From positions 1 through 45,766 of the forward strand of contig NZ_RJRZ01000024.1 in NCBI RefSeq assembly GCF_003993775.1: 45,766 bases of DNA, given 5' to 3'. How positions within the stretch are numbered: position 1 is the stretch's first letter; the number at the start of each line of letters is the position of its first letter. The notes under the pieces are model-generated. The model was not told where the DNA came from. It ran no database searches and was given only the letters and a program-made list of their open reading frames with translations. This document shows, one piece after another, positions 18,951 through 29,179 of this stretch. Source of the stretch: Frigidibacter oleivorans. GTDB taxonomy: Bacteria > Pseudomonadota > Alphaproteobacteria > Rhodobacterales > Rhodobacteraceae. The position numbers and the translations under genes are program-made.

Positions 18951-21416
18951 TCAGGTCCCGCGCGGCTTGGCCCGCAGCGTCGGCTCCGCCACCGTCGGGT
19001 CCTCGGGCCAGGGGTGGCGCGGATAGCGGCCGCGCATGTCGCGCCGCACATCGGCATAGCTGCTGGCCCAGAAGCCCGGCAGGTCCATCGTCACCTGCAC
19101 GGGCTTGCCCCCGGGCGACAGCAGCGTGATCCGCAGCGGCCGCCGCTTCGGCCCCACGGTCGGATGGACGGTGACGCCGAACATCTCCTGCAGGCGGACC
19201 TCGATGCCGGGCGCCTCGCCGTCATAGTCGATGGGCACCCGCCGCCCCAGCGGCGTCTCGAACTGCTCCGGCGCGAGCCGGTCGACCAGTTGCTGCTGGT
19301 CCCATGTCAGCGCCGATTTCAGCGGCTCGGTCAGGTCCATGCCGCGCAGGTCGGCCTCCGTCCGCCGGCCCGCGAGATGGGGCAGCAACCAGTCTTCGGC
19401 GCTGTCCAGCAGCGCCGCCTCGCCCATGTCCGGCAGGTCCGCGCCTTCCTCGCGCAGCAGCGCGATCCGGGCGCGCAGCCGGGCGGCGCGAGGGGTGAAG
19501 GTCAGGCCGACCTGCCGCATCCCGTCCAGCGCCGCCCGGGCCAGCGCCTCGGTCGGCGCGTCGGGCCAGGTCCGGTCGTCCAGAACCAGCGGCCCCAGCC
19601 GTTCCTGCCGCCGCGCCACCACCCGCCCGTCGCGTCGGGACCATTCGCACTGGTCGTGCCAGCCGATCCGGTCCGCGAACAGCCGCCGCAACTGTGCCTC
19701 GGCGATCTCCACCGCCTGCCGGATGCCCGCCTCGCGCGCATCGCCGTCGAGGTCCGTCGCCACGATCAGCCGCGCCTTCGCCAGCGGGTCCGTTTCGGCC
19801 AGCGCGGCCCCCTTGCCGCCCGACAGCAGCCAGCGCGGCGCCTCGCCCTTGCGGCGCAGCCCGATCCGGTCGGGATAGGCCAGCGCCGCCATCTCGGGCA
19901 GGGCGAAGGTCCCGGCCACCGGCTTCACCAGCCGCGCCAGCCGCTTCGCCTCGGCCCGCACCCGCTCCACCGTGCCGCGATGCACCGGCCAGACGTGATC
20001 CGCCTCGAAGCCGCGCGGGTCGCGGATCGCGGCCAGCCGCAGCGACAGATCGGCGGGCGCGCCCTTCAGCGGGTCGCGCTCGGCCAGCAGCGCCGCCAGC
20101 GGCGCCGCGTCCGGCCCCGCCACCGCCAGCATGTGCCCCAGCCGCGGATGCAGCGGCAGCGCCGCCAGCGCCCGACCATGCGCGGTGATCCGCCCCTGCC
20201 CGTCCAATGCCCCCAGCCCCGCCAGCAGCGCCCGCGCCTCGGCCAGCGCCGGGGCGGGGGGCGGGGTCAGGAAGGCCAGATCGCCCGCATCCGCCCCCCA
20301 GACCGCCAGTTCCAGCGCCAGGCCCGACAGGTCCGCCGTCTCGATCTCGGCCGGGGGAAAGGCGGCCAGCGCCCCCTCCTCGCCCCTGGTCCACAGCCGG
20401 TAGCAGATGCCCGGCGCCACCCGGCCCGCCCGGCCGCGCCGCTGTTCCGCCTCGGCCCGCGTCACCCGTTCCGTCACCAGCCGCGACATGCCCGACCCGG
20501 GATCGAAGCGCGCCCGCCGCGCCCGCCCGGCATCGACCACCACGCGCACATCCTCGATGGTCAGCGAGGTTTCGGCGATCGAGGTCGCCAGCACCAGCTT
20601 GCGCCCGGTCGCCGCCGGCCGGATCGCCGCGCGCTGTGCGGCGAATTCCATCGCGCCGAACAGCGGATGCACCGCGCATTCCGCCGGCAGCCGCCCCTTC
20701 AGCGCCGCCTCCACCCGCCGGATCTCGCCCTCGCCCGGCAGGAAGACCAGCACGCCCCCCACCGTCTCGGCCACCGCCTGTTCGACCAGCCCCGCCACCG
20801 CCGCCTCGAAGCGCAAGGACCGGTCCGGCGCCCGCGCCAGCCAGCGCGTCTCGACCGGGAAGGCGCGGCCCTCGGAGGCCACGACCGGCGCGTCGTCCAG
20901 CAGCGCGGCCACGGGCGCCGCATCCAGCGTGGCCGACATCACCACGACCAGCAGGTCGGGCCGCAGCGCGCCGCGCACCTCCCATGTCAGGGCAAGGCCC
21001 AGATCGGCATTCAGGCTGCGTTCGTGGAATTCGTCGAAGATCACCGCGCCGATGCCGGGCAGGTCCGGGTCGGATTGCAGCATCCGGGTCAGGATACCTT
21101 CGGTCACCACCTCGATCCGGGTCGCGGCCGAGGTCTTCGCCTCGCCCCGGATCCGATAGCCGACCGTGCCCCCGACCTCTTGGCCAAGCGTCGCGGCCAT
21201 CCGTTCCGCCGCCGCCCGCGCCGCCAGGCGCCGCGGTTCCAGCATCACGATGCGGCCGACGGTCAGCCCCGCCTGCAGCAGCGCCAGGGGCACCCGCGTG
21301 GTCTTGCCCGCCCCCGGCGGCGCCATCAGCACCGCGCGCCCCTGCATCCGCAGCGCATCCAGCAGCGCCGGAAGGGCCGCGTCGATGGGCAGCGGGGAAA
21401 GGTCGGTCTGGCTCAC
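18951..21416 (-). CDS. hrpB: ATP-dependent helicase HrpB (DEAH family)
   Basis: An 821-residue superfamily 2 helicase. Walker A GAGKTT is at residues 35-40, motif II is DEFH at 128-131, SAT appears in VVMSATLDA, and motif VI is QRRGRAGRVAPG. The C-terminal HrpB-specific region includes YDGEAPGIEVRLQEMFG and the closing DLPGFWASSYADVRRDMRGRYPRHPWPEDP, in pieces PGFWASSY and YPRHPWPEDP. Its role in bacteria is not well defined; DEAH proteins act on RNA. The start is GTG 21416, giving the normal family length; there is no strong ribosome site. The DUF3108 gene ends eight bases before it on the same strand. Confidence 0.93.
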   Translation of the reverse strand: MSQTDLSPLPIDAALPALLDALRMQGRAVLMAPPGAGKTTRVPLALLQAGLTVGRIVMLEPRRLAARAAAERMAATLGQEVGGTVGYRIRGEAKTSAATRIEVVTEGILTRMLQSDPDLPGIGAVIFDEFHERSLNADLGLALTWEVRGALRPDLLVVVMSATLDAAPVAALLDDAPVVASEGRAFPVETRWLARAPDRSLRFEAAVAGLVEQAVAETVGGVLVFLPGEGEIRRVEAALKGRLPAECAVHPLFGAMEFAAQRAAIRPAATGRKLVLATSIAETSLTIEDVRVVVDAGRARRARFDPGSGMSRLVTERVTRAEAEQRRGRAGRVAPGICYRLWTRGEEGALAAFPPAEIETADLSGLALELAVWGADAGDLAFLTPPPAPALAEARALLAGLGALDGQGRITAHGRALAALPLHPRLGHMLAVAGPDAAPLAALLAERDPLKGAPADLSLRLAAIRDPRGFEADHVWPVHRGTVERVRAEAKRLARLVKPVAGTFALPEMAALAYPDRIGLRRKGEAPRWLLSGGKGAALAETDPLAKARLIVATDLDGDAREAGIRQAVEIAEAQLRRLFADRIGWHDQCEWSRRDGRVVARRQERLGPLVLDDRTWPDAPTEALARAALDGMRQVGLTFTPRAARLRARIALLREEGADLPDMGEAALLDSAEDWLLPHLAGRRTEADLRGMDLTEPLKSALTWDQQQLVDRLAPEQFETPLGRRVPIDYDGEAPGIEVRLQEMFGVTVHPTVGPKRRPLRITLLSPGGKPVQVTMDLPGFWASSYADVRRDMRGRYPRHPWPEDPTVAEPTLRAKPRGT

Positions 21417-21424
21417 GCCCCGGC

Positions 21425-22210
21425 TTATCGCCGTTTCAGCGCGCCTTTGCCATAGATCGTGTCCATCGTGACCTGCGTCACCCGCAGCATCCCCTCGCCC
21501 GCCGGGGCCAGATGCAGGGTGAAGGGAAAGCGGGTCTTCTCGGCCATGTCGTCTGCGGAAAAGCCCGCGACCCGGCGATATTCGCCCGCGCAGGTGACAC
21601 CGCCGCCCGGCGCGGCCTTCGGGGTCGCCAGCGACACGGCGGTGCGGCGCTGGCCGTCGAACAGCGCGAGGCTGCGGTTGCAGGCCTGATCCGCCGGCAC
21701 GTCGCGCAGCACCGCGAAGGCCGCCGTCATCGGATCGACGGTGCCGGCCTGTGTCGCCGGGTCCAGCGCCTTGTCGTCGGGCTTGCGCGGGGGCTGGTAT
21801 TCCTTCACCTGCGGCACGCCGCGGACATAGTCCATCACCGCGTTGGACTGGCGCCTGCCGGTATCCGCCGCCTCGACATAGCGGGAGGGCACCAGCCGCC
21901 CGCCCGCGACCTGCCCGCGCACCTCGGCGTCGTAGCGGATCTTGCGCAGCATTGCCAGCAGCCCGCTGCTTTGCAGCCGGCCCGTCGCCTGATAGCGCCC
22001 CCCGGCGGTGCGGCCGTCGATGGTCAGGGTGCCGGCGGTGATGCCCCGCAACTGCAGGTCGTAGACCGCGCTGTCGCGCTGCTCCTGCGCGGCCAGCGGA
22101 AGGGCCAGCGGCAGGGCCGACACCGCGAGGACCGCGCCCGCCAGCAGCAGGCGGCGCAGGGACGGGCCTTTCGCGCCCGAGGCAGGAAGGATCGGCAGGG
22201 TCATGGCCAT
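21425..22210 (-). CDS. DUF3108 domain exported protein
   Basis: A 261-residue protein with a signal peptide (LRRLLLAGAVLAVSALPLALPLAAQ, residues about 18-42, cited as LRRLLLAGAVLAVSAL). The mature part begins with YDLQLRGITAGTLTIDGR and continues RYQATGRLQSSGLLAMLRKIRYDAEVRG in the manner of DUF3108, a predicted beta-rich periplasmic or outer-membrane-associated family. Function is unknown. It has Cys pairs (DQACNRS and GVTCAGEY) that could form a disulphide. Start ATG 22210; ATG 22204 two codons on is equally possible. It lies just upstream of hrpB and is probably cotranscribed. Confidence 0.75.
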   Translation of the reverse strand: MAMTLPILPASGAKGPSLRRLLLAGAVLAVSALPLALPLAAQEQRDSAVYDLQLRGITAGTLTIDGRTAGGRYQATGRLQSSGLLAMLRKIRYDAEVRGQVAGGRLVPSRYVEAADTGRRQSNAVMDYVRGVPQVKEYQPPRKPDDKALDPATQAGTVDPMTAAFAVLRDVPADQACNRSLALFDGQRRTAVSLATPKAAPGGGVTCAGEYRRVAGFSADDMAEKTRFPFTLHLAPAGEGMLRVTQVTMDTIYGKGALKRR

Positions 22211-22374
22211 CGGTCTTTCGCTGTTTCGTTCCCTCGGCCCCGACATAGCCCGGCCGGCGCGGACAGGACATCCCCCGGATCGTCACCGCCGATGACAACT
22301 CCGCCAGCGGCGGCAAAGATTGCATGGCCCTGCCTGCCATGGTCAGGTGTCGTCGCGATGACAGGAGAGCATGG

Positions 22375-23394
22375 ATGACCGCGCCCGAGCCCCGACCGCT
22401 GCGCCCCACCGACGAGGGAACGGCGCCCATGGCCGACCGCATCGCCGCGGGCGACCGGCGCGCGCTGGCCCGGGCGATCACCCTGATCGAAAGCGGGCGC
22501 GAGGATCACCGCGCGCAGGCGGTGGCGCTGCTGGACCGGCTGGCGCCGCTGGGGCGGCAGGCGCTGCGCATCGGCCTGTCGGGCACGCCCGGCGTCGGGA
22601 AATCCACCTTCATCGAAAGCTTCGGCCTGATGCTGACCGGGCGGGGGCTGAAGGTGGCGGTGCTGGCCGTCGACCCGTCCTCGACCCGCTCGGGCGGGTC
22701 GATCCTCGGCGACAAGACAAGGATGGAGCGGCTGAGCCGCGACCCCCTCGCCTTCATCCGGCCTTCGCCCAGCCAGGCCCGGCTGGGCGGCGTCGCCCGC
22801 CGCACGCGCGAGGCGGTGGCGCTGTGCGAGGCGGCGGGCTTCGACGTGGTATTGATCGAGACGGTGGGCGTCGGCCAGTCGGAAACCTTGGTGGCGGGGA
22901 TGGCCGACCTCTTCGTGCTGCTGCTCGCACCGGCGGGCGGGGACGAGCTGCAGGGCGTCAAGCGCGGGATCATGGAGATCGCGGACCTGATCCTGGTGAA
23001 CAAGGCGGATGGCGAGCTGAAACCGGCGGCGACCCGCACCGTCGCGGATTACGCGGGCGCGCTGCGGCTGCTGCGCCGCCGGCCGCAGGACCCCGAGGGC
23101 TTTCCCAAGGCGCTGCCCGTCTCGGCGCTGGACGAAACCGGGCTTGCGGCAGCCTGGGACGAGATGCAGGCGCTGGCCGGTTGGCGGCGTGATCGCGGCC
23201 ATCTCGCCGCCCGCCGCGCCGAACAGGCCCGCGAATGGTTCGAGGACGAGGTGCGGCAGGGCCTGCTGGCCCGGATCGACCGCGATCCCGCGATCCGCGC
23301 CGGGATGCAGGATCTCGGGCGGGCGGTGACGCGGGGCGAGATGGCCCCCGCCGCCGCCGCCGCCGACCTGCTCGGCCGCATCGGCCGGGACTGA
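22375..23394 (+). CDS. meaB: Methylmalonyl-CoA mutase-associated GTPase MeaB
   Basis: A 339-residue G3E-type P-loop GTPase. The Walker A GTPGVGKST is at residues 70-78, the Mg site is in VDPSSTRSGGSILGDKTRM, ETVGVGQSE forms the switch region, and NKADGE is the base-specificity motif. MeaB guards and loads adenosylcobalamin into methylmalonyl-CoA mutase in the cytoplasm. The mutase gene itself is not in the window. The ATG at 22375 has AGGAG seven bases upstream; an overlapping ATG at 22371 is out of frame. A hairpin repeat follows the stop. Confidence 0.93.
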   Translation: MTAPEPRPLRPTDEGTAPMADRIAAGDRRALARAITLIESGREDHRAQAVALLDRLAPLGRQALRIGLSGTPGVGKSTFIESFGLMLTGRGLKVAVLAVDPSSTRSGGSILGDKTRMERLSRDPLAFIRPSPSQARLGGVARRTREAVALCEAAGFDVVLIETVGVGQSETLVAGMADLFVLLLAPAGGDELQGVKRGIMEIADLILVNKADGELKPAATRTVADYAGALRLLRRRPQDPEGFPKALPVSALDETGLAAAWDEMQALAGWRRDRGHLAARRAEQAREWFEDEVRQGLLARIDRDPAIRAGMQDLGRAVTRGEMAPAAAAADLLGRIGRD

Positions 23395-23429
23395 CGCCGC
23401 CCGGACCCGCGCGCGCCCCTTGTCTTCTT

Positions 23430-23487
23430 GTCGGCGCAAATATCCCGGGGGAGTCGCGGCCTGCCGCGACGGGGGTAGCGCCCCCTA
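23430..23487 (+). repeat. Dispersed bipartite hairpin repeat, copy 2
   Basis: The core GCAAATATCCCGGGGGAGT matches copy 1. The first hairpin is GTCGCGGC at 23453-23460 pairing with GCCGCGAC at 23463-23470. The second is GGGGG at 23471-23475 pairing with CCCCC at 23481-23485. It runs into the stop codon of epmA (23485-23487) and lies between the convergent meaB and epmA genes. Confidence 0.8.
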
Positions 23488-24558
23488 GTCCGCGACCGGC
23501 GTCCAGATCACCGCGTCGATATTGGGGGCCGCCGTCGCCAGCATCGCCAGCCGGTCGAAGCCCATCGCGATCCCGCTCGCCGCCGGCATCCGCGCCAGCG
23601 CCGCGAGGAAATCCTCGTCCAGCGGATAGCGTTCGCCATAGACGCGCGCCTTCTCGTCCATCTCCAGCCCGAAGCGGCGGCGCTGTTCGGCGGCATCGGT
23701 CAGCTCGCCGAAGCCGTTGGCCAGTTCCACCCCGCAGGCATAGAGTTCGAACCGTTCCGCCACCCGCGCGTCGCCCGGCACCCGCCGCGCCAGCGCCGCC
23801 TCGGCTGCCGGATAGCGGTCGAGCACGACGGGATGGCCGATCCCCAGATGCGGCTCCACCTTCTCGACCAGCACGCGCGACAGCATGTCGGACCATGTGT
23901 CGTCGGCGGCGCGACGGACGCCTGCCCCGTCCAGCGCCCGGGCCAGCGCCGCGGCATCGGGCGCCCCGTCGGGGCCGATGGTCGCCAGAAGGTCGATGCC
24001 GGCATGGCGGGCGAAGGCCTCGGCCACCGACAGCCGCTCCACCGGTGCGAAGGGATCGCAGGCCCGGTCGCGGAACCGCAGGGCGCGGGTGCCCGCCGCC
24101 TCGGCCGCCAGCCGCAGGAAGGCCGCGCAATCCGCGATCAGCCGGTCATAGGGCTCGCCCGCGCGATACCATTCCAGCATGGTGAATTCCGGGCTGTGCA
24201 GCACGCCGCGCTCGCGGTTGCGCCAGACATGGGCAAAGGCCGCGATCCGCGTCTCGCCCGCCGCCAGCAGCTTCTTCATCGCGAATTCCGGCGAGGTGTG
24301 CAGATACATCGGCCGCGCCTGCCCGTCATTGCCGAGGGCGCGCGTCTCGAAGGCATGCAAATGCGCCTCGTTGCCCGGGCTGACCTGCAGGGCGACCGGA
24401 TCCACCTCGACGAAACCCTCGGCCGCGAACCAGCCGCGCAGCGCCTGCTGGATGCGGTTGCGCGCCATCAGCGCGGGCCGGCGGTCGGCATGGCGGGCCG
24501 GGTCCCACCAAGGCGTGTCGGGGACGGGCCGCGCGGGGCGGGAAAGCGGATCGGTCAT
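23485..24558 (-). CDS. epmA: EF-P lysyl (beta-lysine) ligase EpmA
   Basis: A 357-residue class II lysyl-tRNA synthetase paralogue without the N-terminal anticodon domain. Landmarks are YLHTSPEFAMKKLLAAG, HVWRNRERGVLHSPEF, TMLEWYRAGEPY and the motif 3 region GIAMGFDRLAML. EpmA attaches (R)-beta-lysine to a conserved Lys of elongation factor P, which helps ribosomes pass polyproline. The efp gene is divergent, 111 bases away, which supports the call over a true LysS. ATG 24558 and ATG 24567 are both possible starts. EpmB, the aminomutase that makes beta-lysine, is not in the window. Confidence 0.92.
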   Translation of the reverse strand: MTDPLSRPARPVPDTPWWDPARHADRRPALMARNRIQQALRGWFAAEGFVEVDPVALQVSPGNEAHLHAFETRALGNDGQARPMYLHTSPEFAMKKLLAAGETRIAAFAHVWRNRERGVLHSPEFTMLEWYRAGEPYDRLIADCAAFLRLAAEAAGTRALRFRDRACDPFAPVERLSVAEAFARHAGIDLLATIGPDGAPDAAALARALDGAGVRRAADDTWSDMLSRVLVEKVEPHLGIGHPVVLDRYPAAEAALARRVPGDARVAERFELYACGVELANGFGELTDAAEQRRRFGLEMDEKARVYGERYPLDEDFLAALARMPAASGIAMGFDRLAMLATAAPNIDAVIWTPVAD

Positions 24559-24669
24559 CGGCGGCATGCGGCTTTCGGCTGGAAATCCGGGGCAGGATGC
24601 GCTACGCGCGGCGGCAATGCCGCGCCCTGCCTCTAGCCGCTCGGCCGGCCAGCCACAAGGAAGACACCT

Positions 24670-25236
24670 GTGAAAGTCATCGCCTCCTCGGTCCGCAAGG
24701 GCAACGTGATCGAACTCGACGGCCGGCTCTATGTCGTGCTGACCGCCCAGAACATCCACCCCGGCAAGGGCACGCCGGTGACGCAGGTGGACATGCGCCG
24801 CATCGGCGACGGGGTGAAGGTGTCGGAACGCTGGCGCACCACCGAACAGGTGGAACGCGCCCATGTCGAGGAGCAGGAATTCGACTTCCTCTACGAGGAT
24901 GGCGAGGGCTTCCACTTCATGAACCCGTCGAGCTACGAACAGGTCGTGGTCAGCGAGGATGTGGTGGGCGACGCCAAGGTCCACCTGCGCGACGGGCTGC
25001 GGGTCTGGCTGCTGATGTTCCAGGAACAGGCGATCTCGATCGAACTGCCGCAGAAGGTGACGGTGACCGTCGAGGAGACGGAGCCGGTGGTGAAGGGGCA
25101 GACGGCCTCCTCCTCCTACAAGCCTGCCACCTGCACCGGCGGCATCCGGGTGATGGTGCCGCCGCATATCGACGTGGGCACGCGGATCATCATCAATACC
25201 GAAGACAATGCCTATGTCGAACGGTCGAAGGAGTGA
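24670..25236 (+). CDS. efp: Translation elongation factor P
   Basis: A 188-residue protein of three beta-barrel domains, the normal EF-P length. The modification loop is NIHPGKGTP with Lys33 at the tip, the site equivalent to Lys34 of E. coli EF-P. The C-terminal region has YKPATCTGG and [16 protein letters not shown], which touches the small subunit. EF-P binds between the P and E sites and relieves stalling at Pro-Pro. The start codon is GTG. The divergent epmA is its likely modifying enzyme. The thioesterase gene follows within six bases of the stop. Confidence 0.96.
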   Translation: MKVIASSVRKGNVIELDGRLYVVLTAQNIHPGKGTPVTQVDMRRIGDGVKVSERWRTTEQVERAHVEEQEFDFLYEDGEGFHFMNPSSYEQVVVSEDVVGDAKVHLRDGLRVWLLMFQEQAISIELPQKVTVTVEETEPVVKGQTASSSYKPATCTGGIRVMVPPHIDVGTRIIINTEDNAYVERSKE

Positions 25237-25241
25237 CCGGA

Positions 25242-25697
25242 ATGCCGGTCACTGACGGGCCTGCGCCCGAGCCGACCGGGACGGGCGCAGGCGCGGCCAC
25301 GGACCCGGCAGGGGTCCTGCCGCCCTTTGCCCGGACGATGGGCCTGCGCCTTACCCTCGCCCGGCCGGACCGGGTCGAGGGCGAGGTGACGGTTCCGCCC
25401 GGCCATGCCAACCGCAACGGCGTGCTGCACGGGGGCGCGGTGATGGCGATCATCGACTGCCTCGCCGGCACCGCGGCGCATCTGAACATCCGCCCCGACC
25501 AGATGACCACCACCGTCGAGAGCAAAACGAACTTCTTCCGCTCGGTCCGCATTGGCGAGGTCCTGCGCGGCGAGGTGACGCCCCTGCATGTCGGCGGTCG
25601 CACCCATGTCTGGCAGACGCGGCTGATCCGCGCGGATGGCAAGGTGGCGGCGCTGTGCATCCAGACGCAGATGACGATCGAGAGGCCGGCCGACTGA
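25242..25697 (+). CDS. PaaI-type hotdog-fold thioesterase
   Basis: A 151-residue hotdog-fold protein. The family motif is HANRNGVLHGGAVMAIIDCLAG (cited as NRNGVLHGGAV), with the Asp/Gly helix that holds the active site. TTTVESKTNFFRSVRIGEVL is the usual second strand pair, in short form VESKTNFFRS. It probably hydrolyses an acyl- or aroyl-CoA; the substrate is unknown. AAGGAG overlapping the end of efp lies nine bases before the ATG. A GTG three codons earlier (25233) would overlap the efp stop and is an alternative. Probably cotranscribed with efp. Confidence 0.82.
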   Translation: MPVTDGPAPEPTGTGAGAATDPAGVLPPFARTMGLRLTLARPDRVEGEVTVPPGHANRNGVLHGGAVMAIIDCLAGTAAHLNIRPDQMTTTVESKTNFFRSVRIGEVLRGEVTPLHVGGRTHVWQTRLIRADGKVAALCIQTQMTIERPAD

Positions 25698-25736
25698 CCC
25701 CGCCCCGACTGACCCCGCCCCCGCCGGGGCGCCGCC

Positions 25737-26189
25737 TCAGCCCTTGCTGCGGCGCAGGCGGATGACCACGTCGACCCGCGCCACCTCGGCGCCGTCGGGG
25801 GCCTTGGGAAGGCGCGTGATCTCCAGATCCTCGGCCGGGGCGTCGGTCAGTTCGGCGCTGTCTTCCCAGTAGAAATGCGGATGGTCGTCCATGCGGGTGT
25901 CGAAATAGGACCGCGACCCGTCCACCGTGACTTCCTGCATCAGCCCCGCATCGCAAAAGGCCTTCAGCGTGTTGTAGACGGTGGCAAGCGACACGCCCTC
26001 GCCCGCGTCGCGGGCCGCGGCATGAAGGCTTTCGGCGGTCACGTGCCGGTCCTCGCCATCGCCCACCAGCAGCGCGGCCAGCGCCAGCCGCTGGCGCGTC
26101 GGGCGCAGCCCCGCCCGGGCCAGCCAGTCGGCGCCCCGCCCGGCCCCGCTCGGACCGGGGACCATGTCTTCTGCATCCTGTCGCATCAT
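25737..26189 (-). CDS. irr: Iron response regulator Irr (Fur family)
   Basis: A 150-residue Fur-family protein. The winged helix covers about residues 28-90 with GLRPTRQRLALAALL, HVTAESLH and SLATVYNTLKAF. The dimer domain begins SYFDTRMDDHPHFYWED, the Irr form of the motif, with His103 and His105 as heme or metal ligands. It lacks the CxxC zinc pairs of Fur and the N-terminal Cys-Pro heme motif of Bradyrhizobium Irr. Irr represses heme synthesis and other iron-using genes under iron shortage. ATG 26189 or 26186. It is divergent from fabA, an order I know from many alphaproteobacteria. Confidence 0.87.
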   Translation of the reverse strand: MMRQDAEDMVPGPSGAGRGADWLARAGLRPTRQRLALAALLVGDGEDRHVTAESLHAAARDAGEGVSLATVYNTLKAFCDAGLMQEVTVDGSRSYFDTRMDDHPHFYWEDSAELTDAPAEDLEITRLPKAPDGAEVARVDVVIRLRRSKG

Positions 26190-26403
26190 GGGATGATTAT
26201 AAAGTTCTCTGCCCCCCGATTTCAAACGGAGATTTTCCCGCGCCGCCCCCCGGCGCCCCCCGCACGGCGCCTCCGCCCCGCCTTCGCCGCAAGCCGCGGC
26301 CGCGGTCCCGGCTATTGCGCGCGGGCGGAGCCGGGTGCTAGACGGAGGCCGATCATTGCCGCAGAACCGCGCGGCCCATGACGATGCGGAGGACAACGAC
26401 CAC
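26190..26403. promoter_or_regulatory. Divergent irr/fabA control region
   Basis: The gap has 214 bases. A less GC-rich patch next to irr (ATGATTATAAAGTTCTCTG, 26193-26211) is the most likely promoter or operator area. I do not see a clean Irr box (TTAGAA-type palindrome). Nearer fabA a 7-base inverted repeat, CCCGGCT at 26307-26313 and AGCCGGG at 26329-26335, could form a leader hairpin. No gene is visible. Confidence 0.4.
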
Positions 26404-26916
26404 ATGGCGGACTATCCGACGAGCTTCGACAGGGAGGCGCTGCTGAAATGCGCGCGGGGCGAACTGTTCGGCCCCGGCAATGCGCAGCTGCCCGAACCGC
26501 CGATGCTGATGATGGACCGCATCACCGACATCTCGTCCGACCGGGGCGAGCACGGCAAGGGCCATGTGGTGGCCGAATTCGACATCACCCCCGACCTGTG
26601 GTTCTTCGCCTGCCACTTCCCCGGCAACCCGGTGATGCCGGGCTGCCTCGGCCTCGACGGGCTGTGGCAGCTGACCGGCTTCAACCTCGGCTGGCGCGGC
26701 TGGCAGGGGCAGGGCTTCGCGCTCGGTGTGGGCGAGGTGCAACTGAAGGGCATGGTGCGGCCGGACCGCACGATGATCCGCTATTTCGTCGACTTCACCC
26801 GCGTCATCGACCGCAAGCTGAAGATGGGCGTGGCCGATGGACGGGTCGAGGCCGATGGCGAGGTGATCTACCTCGTCAAGGACATGAAGGTCGGCCTTGC
26901 GGCCGCCGCCAGCTAA
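26404..26916 (+). CDS. fabA: 3-hydroxydecanoyl-ACP dehydratase/isomerase
   Basis: A 170-residue hotdog-fold enzyme. His71 ([13 protein letters not shown]) and Asp85 (LGLDGLWQL) are the catalytic pair. FabA dehydrates 3-hydroxyacyl-ACP and isomerises trans-2- to cis-3-decenoyl-ACP, which starts anaerobic unsaturated fatty acid synthesis. Start ATG 26404, with GGAGGA ten or so bases before. It is followed by fabB after 22 bases, and the pair with fabI forms one unit. Confidence 0.96.
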   Translation: MADYPTSFDREALLKCARGELFGPGNAQLPEPPMLMMDRITDISSDRGEHGKGHVVAEFDITPDLWFFACHFPGNPVMPGCLGLDGLWQLTGFNLGWRGWQGQGFALGVGEVQLKGMVRPDRTMIRYFVDFTRVIDRKLKMGVADGRVEADGEVIYLVKDMKVGLAAAAS

Positions 26917-26938
26917 CAGCGCGCGAGGAGGATCGCCC

Positions 26939-28168
26939 ATGCGCCGCGTCGTCATCACCGGGATCGGCATCGTCTCTCCCATCGGCAACACCGCAGCCGA
27001 GGTCGAGGCCTCGCTGCGCGCCGGCCGGTCCGGCATCGTCTTCGCCCCCGACTACGCCGAACACGGCTTCCGCAGCCAGGTGAAGGGCCAGCCGCAGATC
27101 GTGCTGGAGGACCATATCGACAAGCGCGACCTGCGCTTCATGGGTCCGGGCGCGGCCTACAACTTCATCGCCATGCAGCAGGCCATCGCGGACTCCGGTC
27201 TGACCGAGGCAGAGGTATCCAATCCGCGCGCCGGCCTGATCATGGGATCTGGCGGGCCCTCGACCTCGAACTTCTTCCAGGCCCACCAGACGGTGATCGA
27301 GAAGGGCGCGCCCAAGCGGATGGGGCCGTTCATGGTCACGCGCTGCATGTCCTCGACCAATTCGGCGACTCTGGCCACGCCGTTCCGGATCAAGGGCGTG
27401 AACTATTCGATCACCTCGGCCTGTTCCACCAGTGCCCATTGCATCGGCAACGGCACCGAACTGATCCAGCTGGGCAAGCAGGACGTGGTCTTTGCCGGCG
27501 GCGGCGAGGAACTGGACTGGACGCTGTCCTGCCTCTTCGATGCCATGGGCGCCATGTCCTCGAAATACAACGACACGCCCGAAACCGCCTCGCGTCCCTA
27601 TGACGCCACCCGCGACGGCTTCGTCATCGCGGGCGGCGGCGGCGTCGTGGTACTGGAGGAGCTGGAACACGCCAAGGCCCGCGGCGCGAAGATCTATGCC
27701 GAGGTCACGGGCTATGGCGCCACCTCGGACGGCTATGACATGGTCGCCCCCTCGGGCGAGGGCGGCGAACGGTCGATGCGGCTGGCGCTGGCCACGCTGC
27801 CCGAGGACCGCCATGTGGATTACATCAACTCGCACGGCACCTCGACCAGCGTCGGCGACGTGACCGAGATCGAGGCAATCCGCCGCGTCTTCGGCAACGG
27901 CGCGACCCCGCCCGTCGCCTCGACGAAATCGCTGACCGGGCACAGCCTCGGCGCGACCGGCGTGCACGAGGCAATCTATTCGCTGCTGATGATGCAGGGC
28001 GGCTTCATCGCCGCCTCGGCCAATGTCGCGACGCTGGACCCGGCGCTCGACCCGTCCGAGATCGTGACCGAACTGCGCGAGGGGGTCGAGCTCGACACCG
28101 TCCTGTCGAACAGCTTCGGCTTCGGCGGCACCAACGCGACGCTCGTGATGTCGAAATACCAGGGATAA
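26939..28168 (+). CDS. fabB: 3-oxoacyl-ACP synthase I
   Basis: A 409-residue condensing enzyme. The Cys-His-His triad is Cys162 (TSACSTS), His299 ([11 protein letters not shown]) and His335 (TGHSLGATG). FabB extends cis-3-decenoyl-ACP, so that the double bond made by FabA is kept in the growing chain; the close linkage to fabA supports FabB over FabF. AGGAGG lies seven bases before the ATG. Six bases separate it from fabI. Confidence 0.95.
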   Translation: MRRVVITGIGIVSPIGNTAAEVEASLRAGRSGIVFAPDYAEHGFRSQVKGQPQIVLEDHIDKRDLRFMGPGAAYNFIAMQQAIADSGLTEAEVSNPRAGLIMGSGGPSTSNFFQAHQTVIEKGAPKRMGPFMVTRCMSSTNSATLATPFRIKGVNYSITSACSTSAHCIGNGTELIQLGKQDVVFAGGGEELDWTLSCLFDAMGAMSSKYNDTPETASRPYDATRDGFVIAGGGGVVVLEELEHAKARGAKIYAEVTGYGATSDGYDMVAPSGEGGERSMRLALATLPEDRHVDYINSHGTSTSVGDVTEIEAIRRVFGNGATPPVASTKSLTGHSLGATGVHEAIYSLLMMQGGFIAASANVATLDPALDPSEIVTELREGVELDTVLSNSFGFGGTNATLVMSKYQG

Positions 28169-28174
28169 GCAGAC

Positions 28175-28963
<789 letters not shown>

Positions 28964-28970
28964 GGGGACG

Positions 28971-29095
28971 GGAGGGGCACCGCCCCTCCGTGTCCGGTGC
29001 AAGGGAGGGGCGCTGCCCCTCGTCCTTGAAAAATGAAAGGGGCGCTGCCCCTCTGGGCGCGTGCCGCGCCCATTCACCCCGGGATATTTCCGTCA
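28971..29095 (-). repeat. Dispersed bipartite hairpin repeat, copy 3, inverted, with tandem hairpins
   Basis: Read on the minus strand this is the same element: core GACGGAAATATCCCGGGGTG (complement of 29072-29095), then hairpin GGGCGCG/CGCGCCC (29055-29061 and 29065-29071), then the GGGGC/GCCCC hairpin. The last is present three times: 29038-29052, 29006-29020 and 28971-28989, with near-identical arms AGGGGC and GCCCCT around GCT. It lies between fabI and the serine hydrolase gene and may end fabI transcription. Confidence 0.78.
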
Positions 29096-29179
29096 GCTGC
29101 AGGGGGCGTCGGATCACGCCTGCGTCAGCCGCGCGCGAGGCCCTTTTGCGCGCCGCTGCGCCGCGTCATCTTGCCGGCC

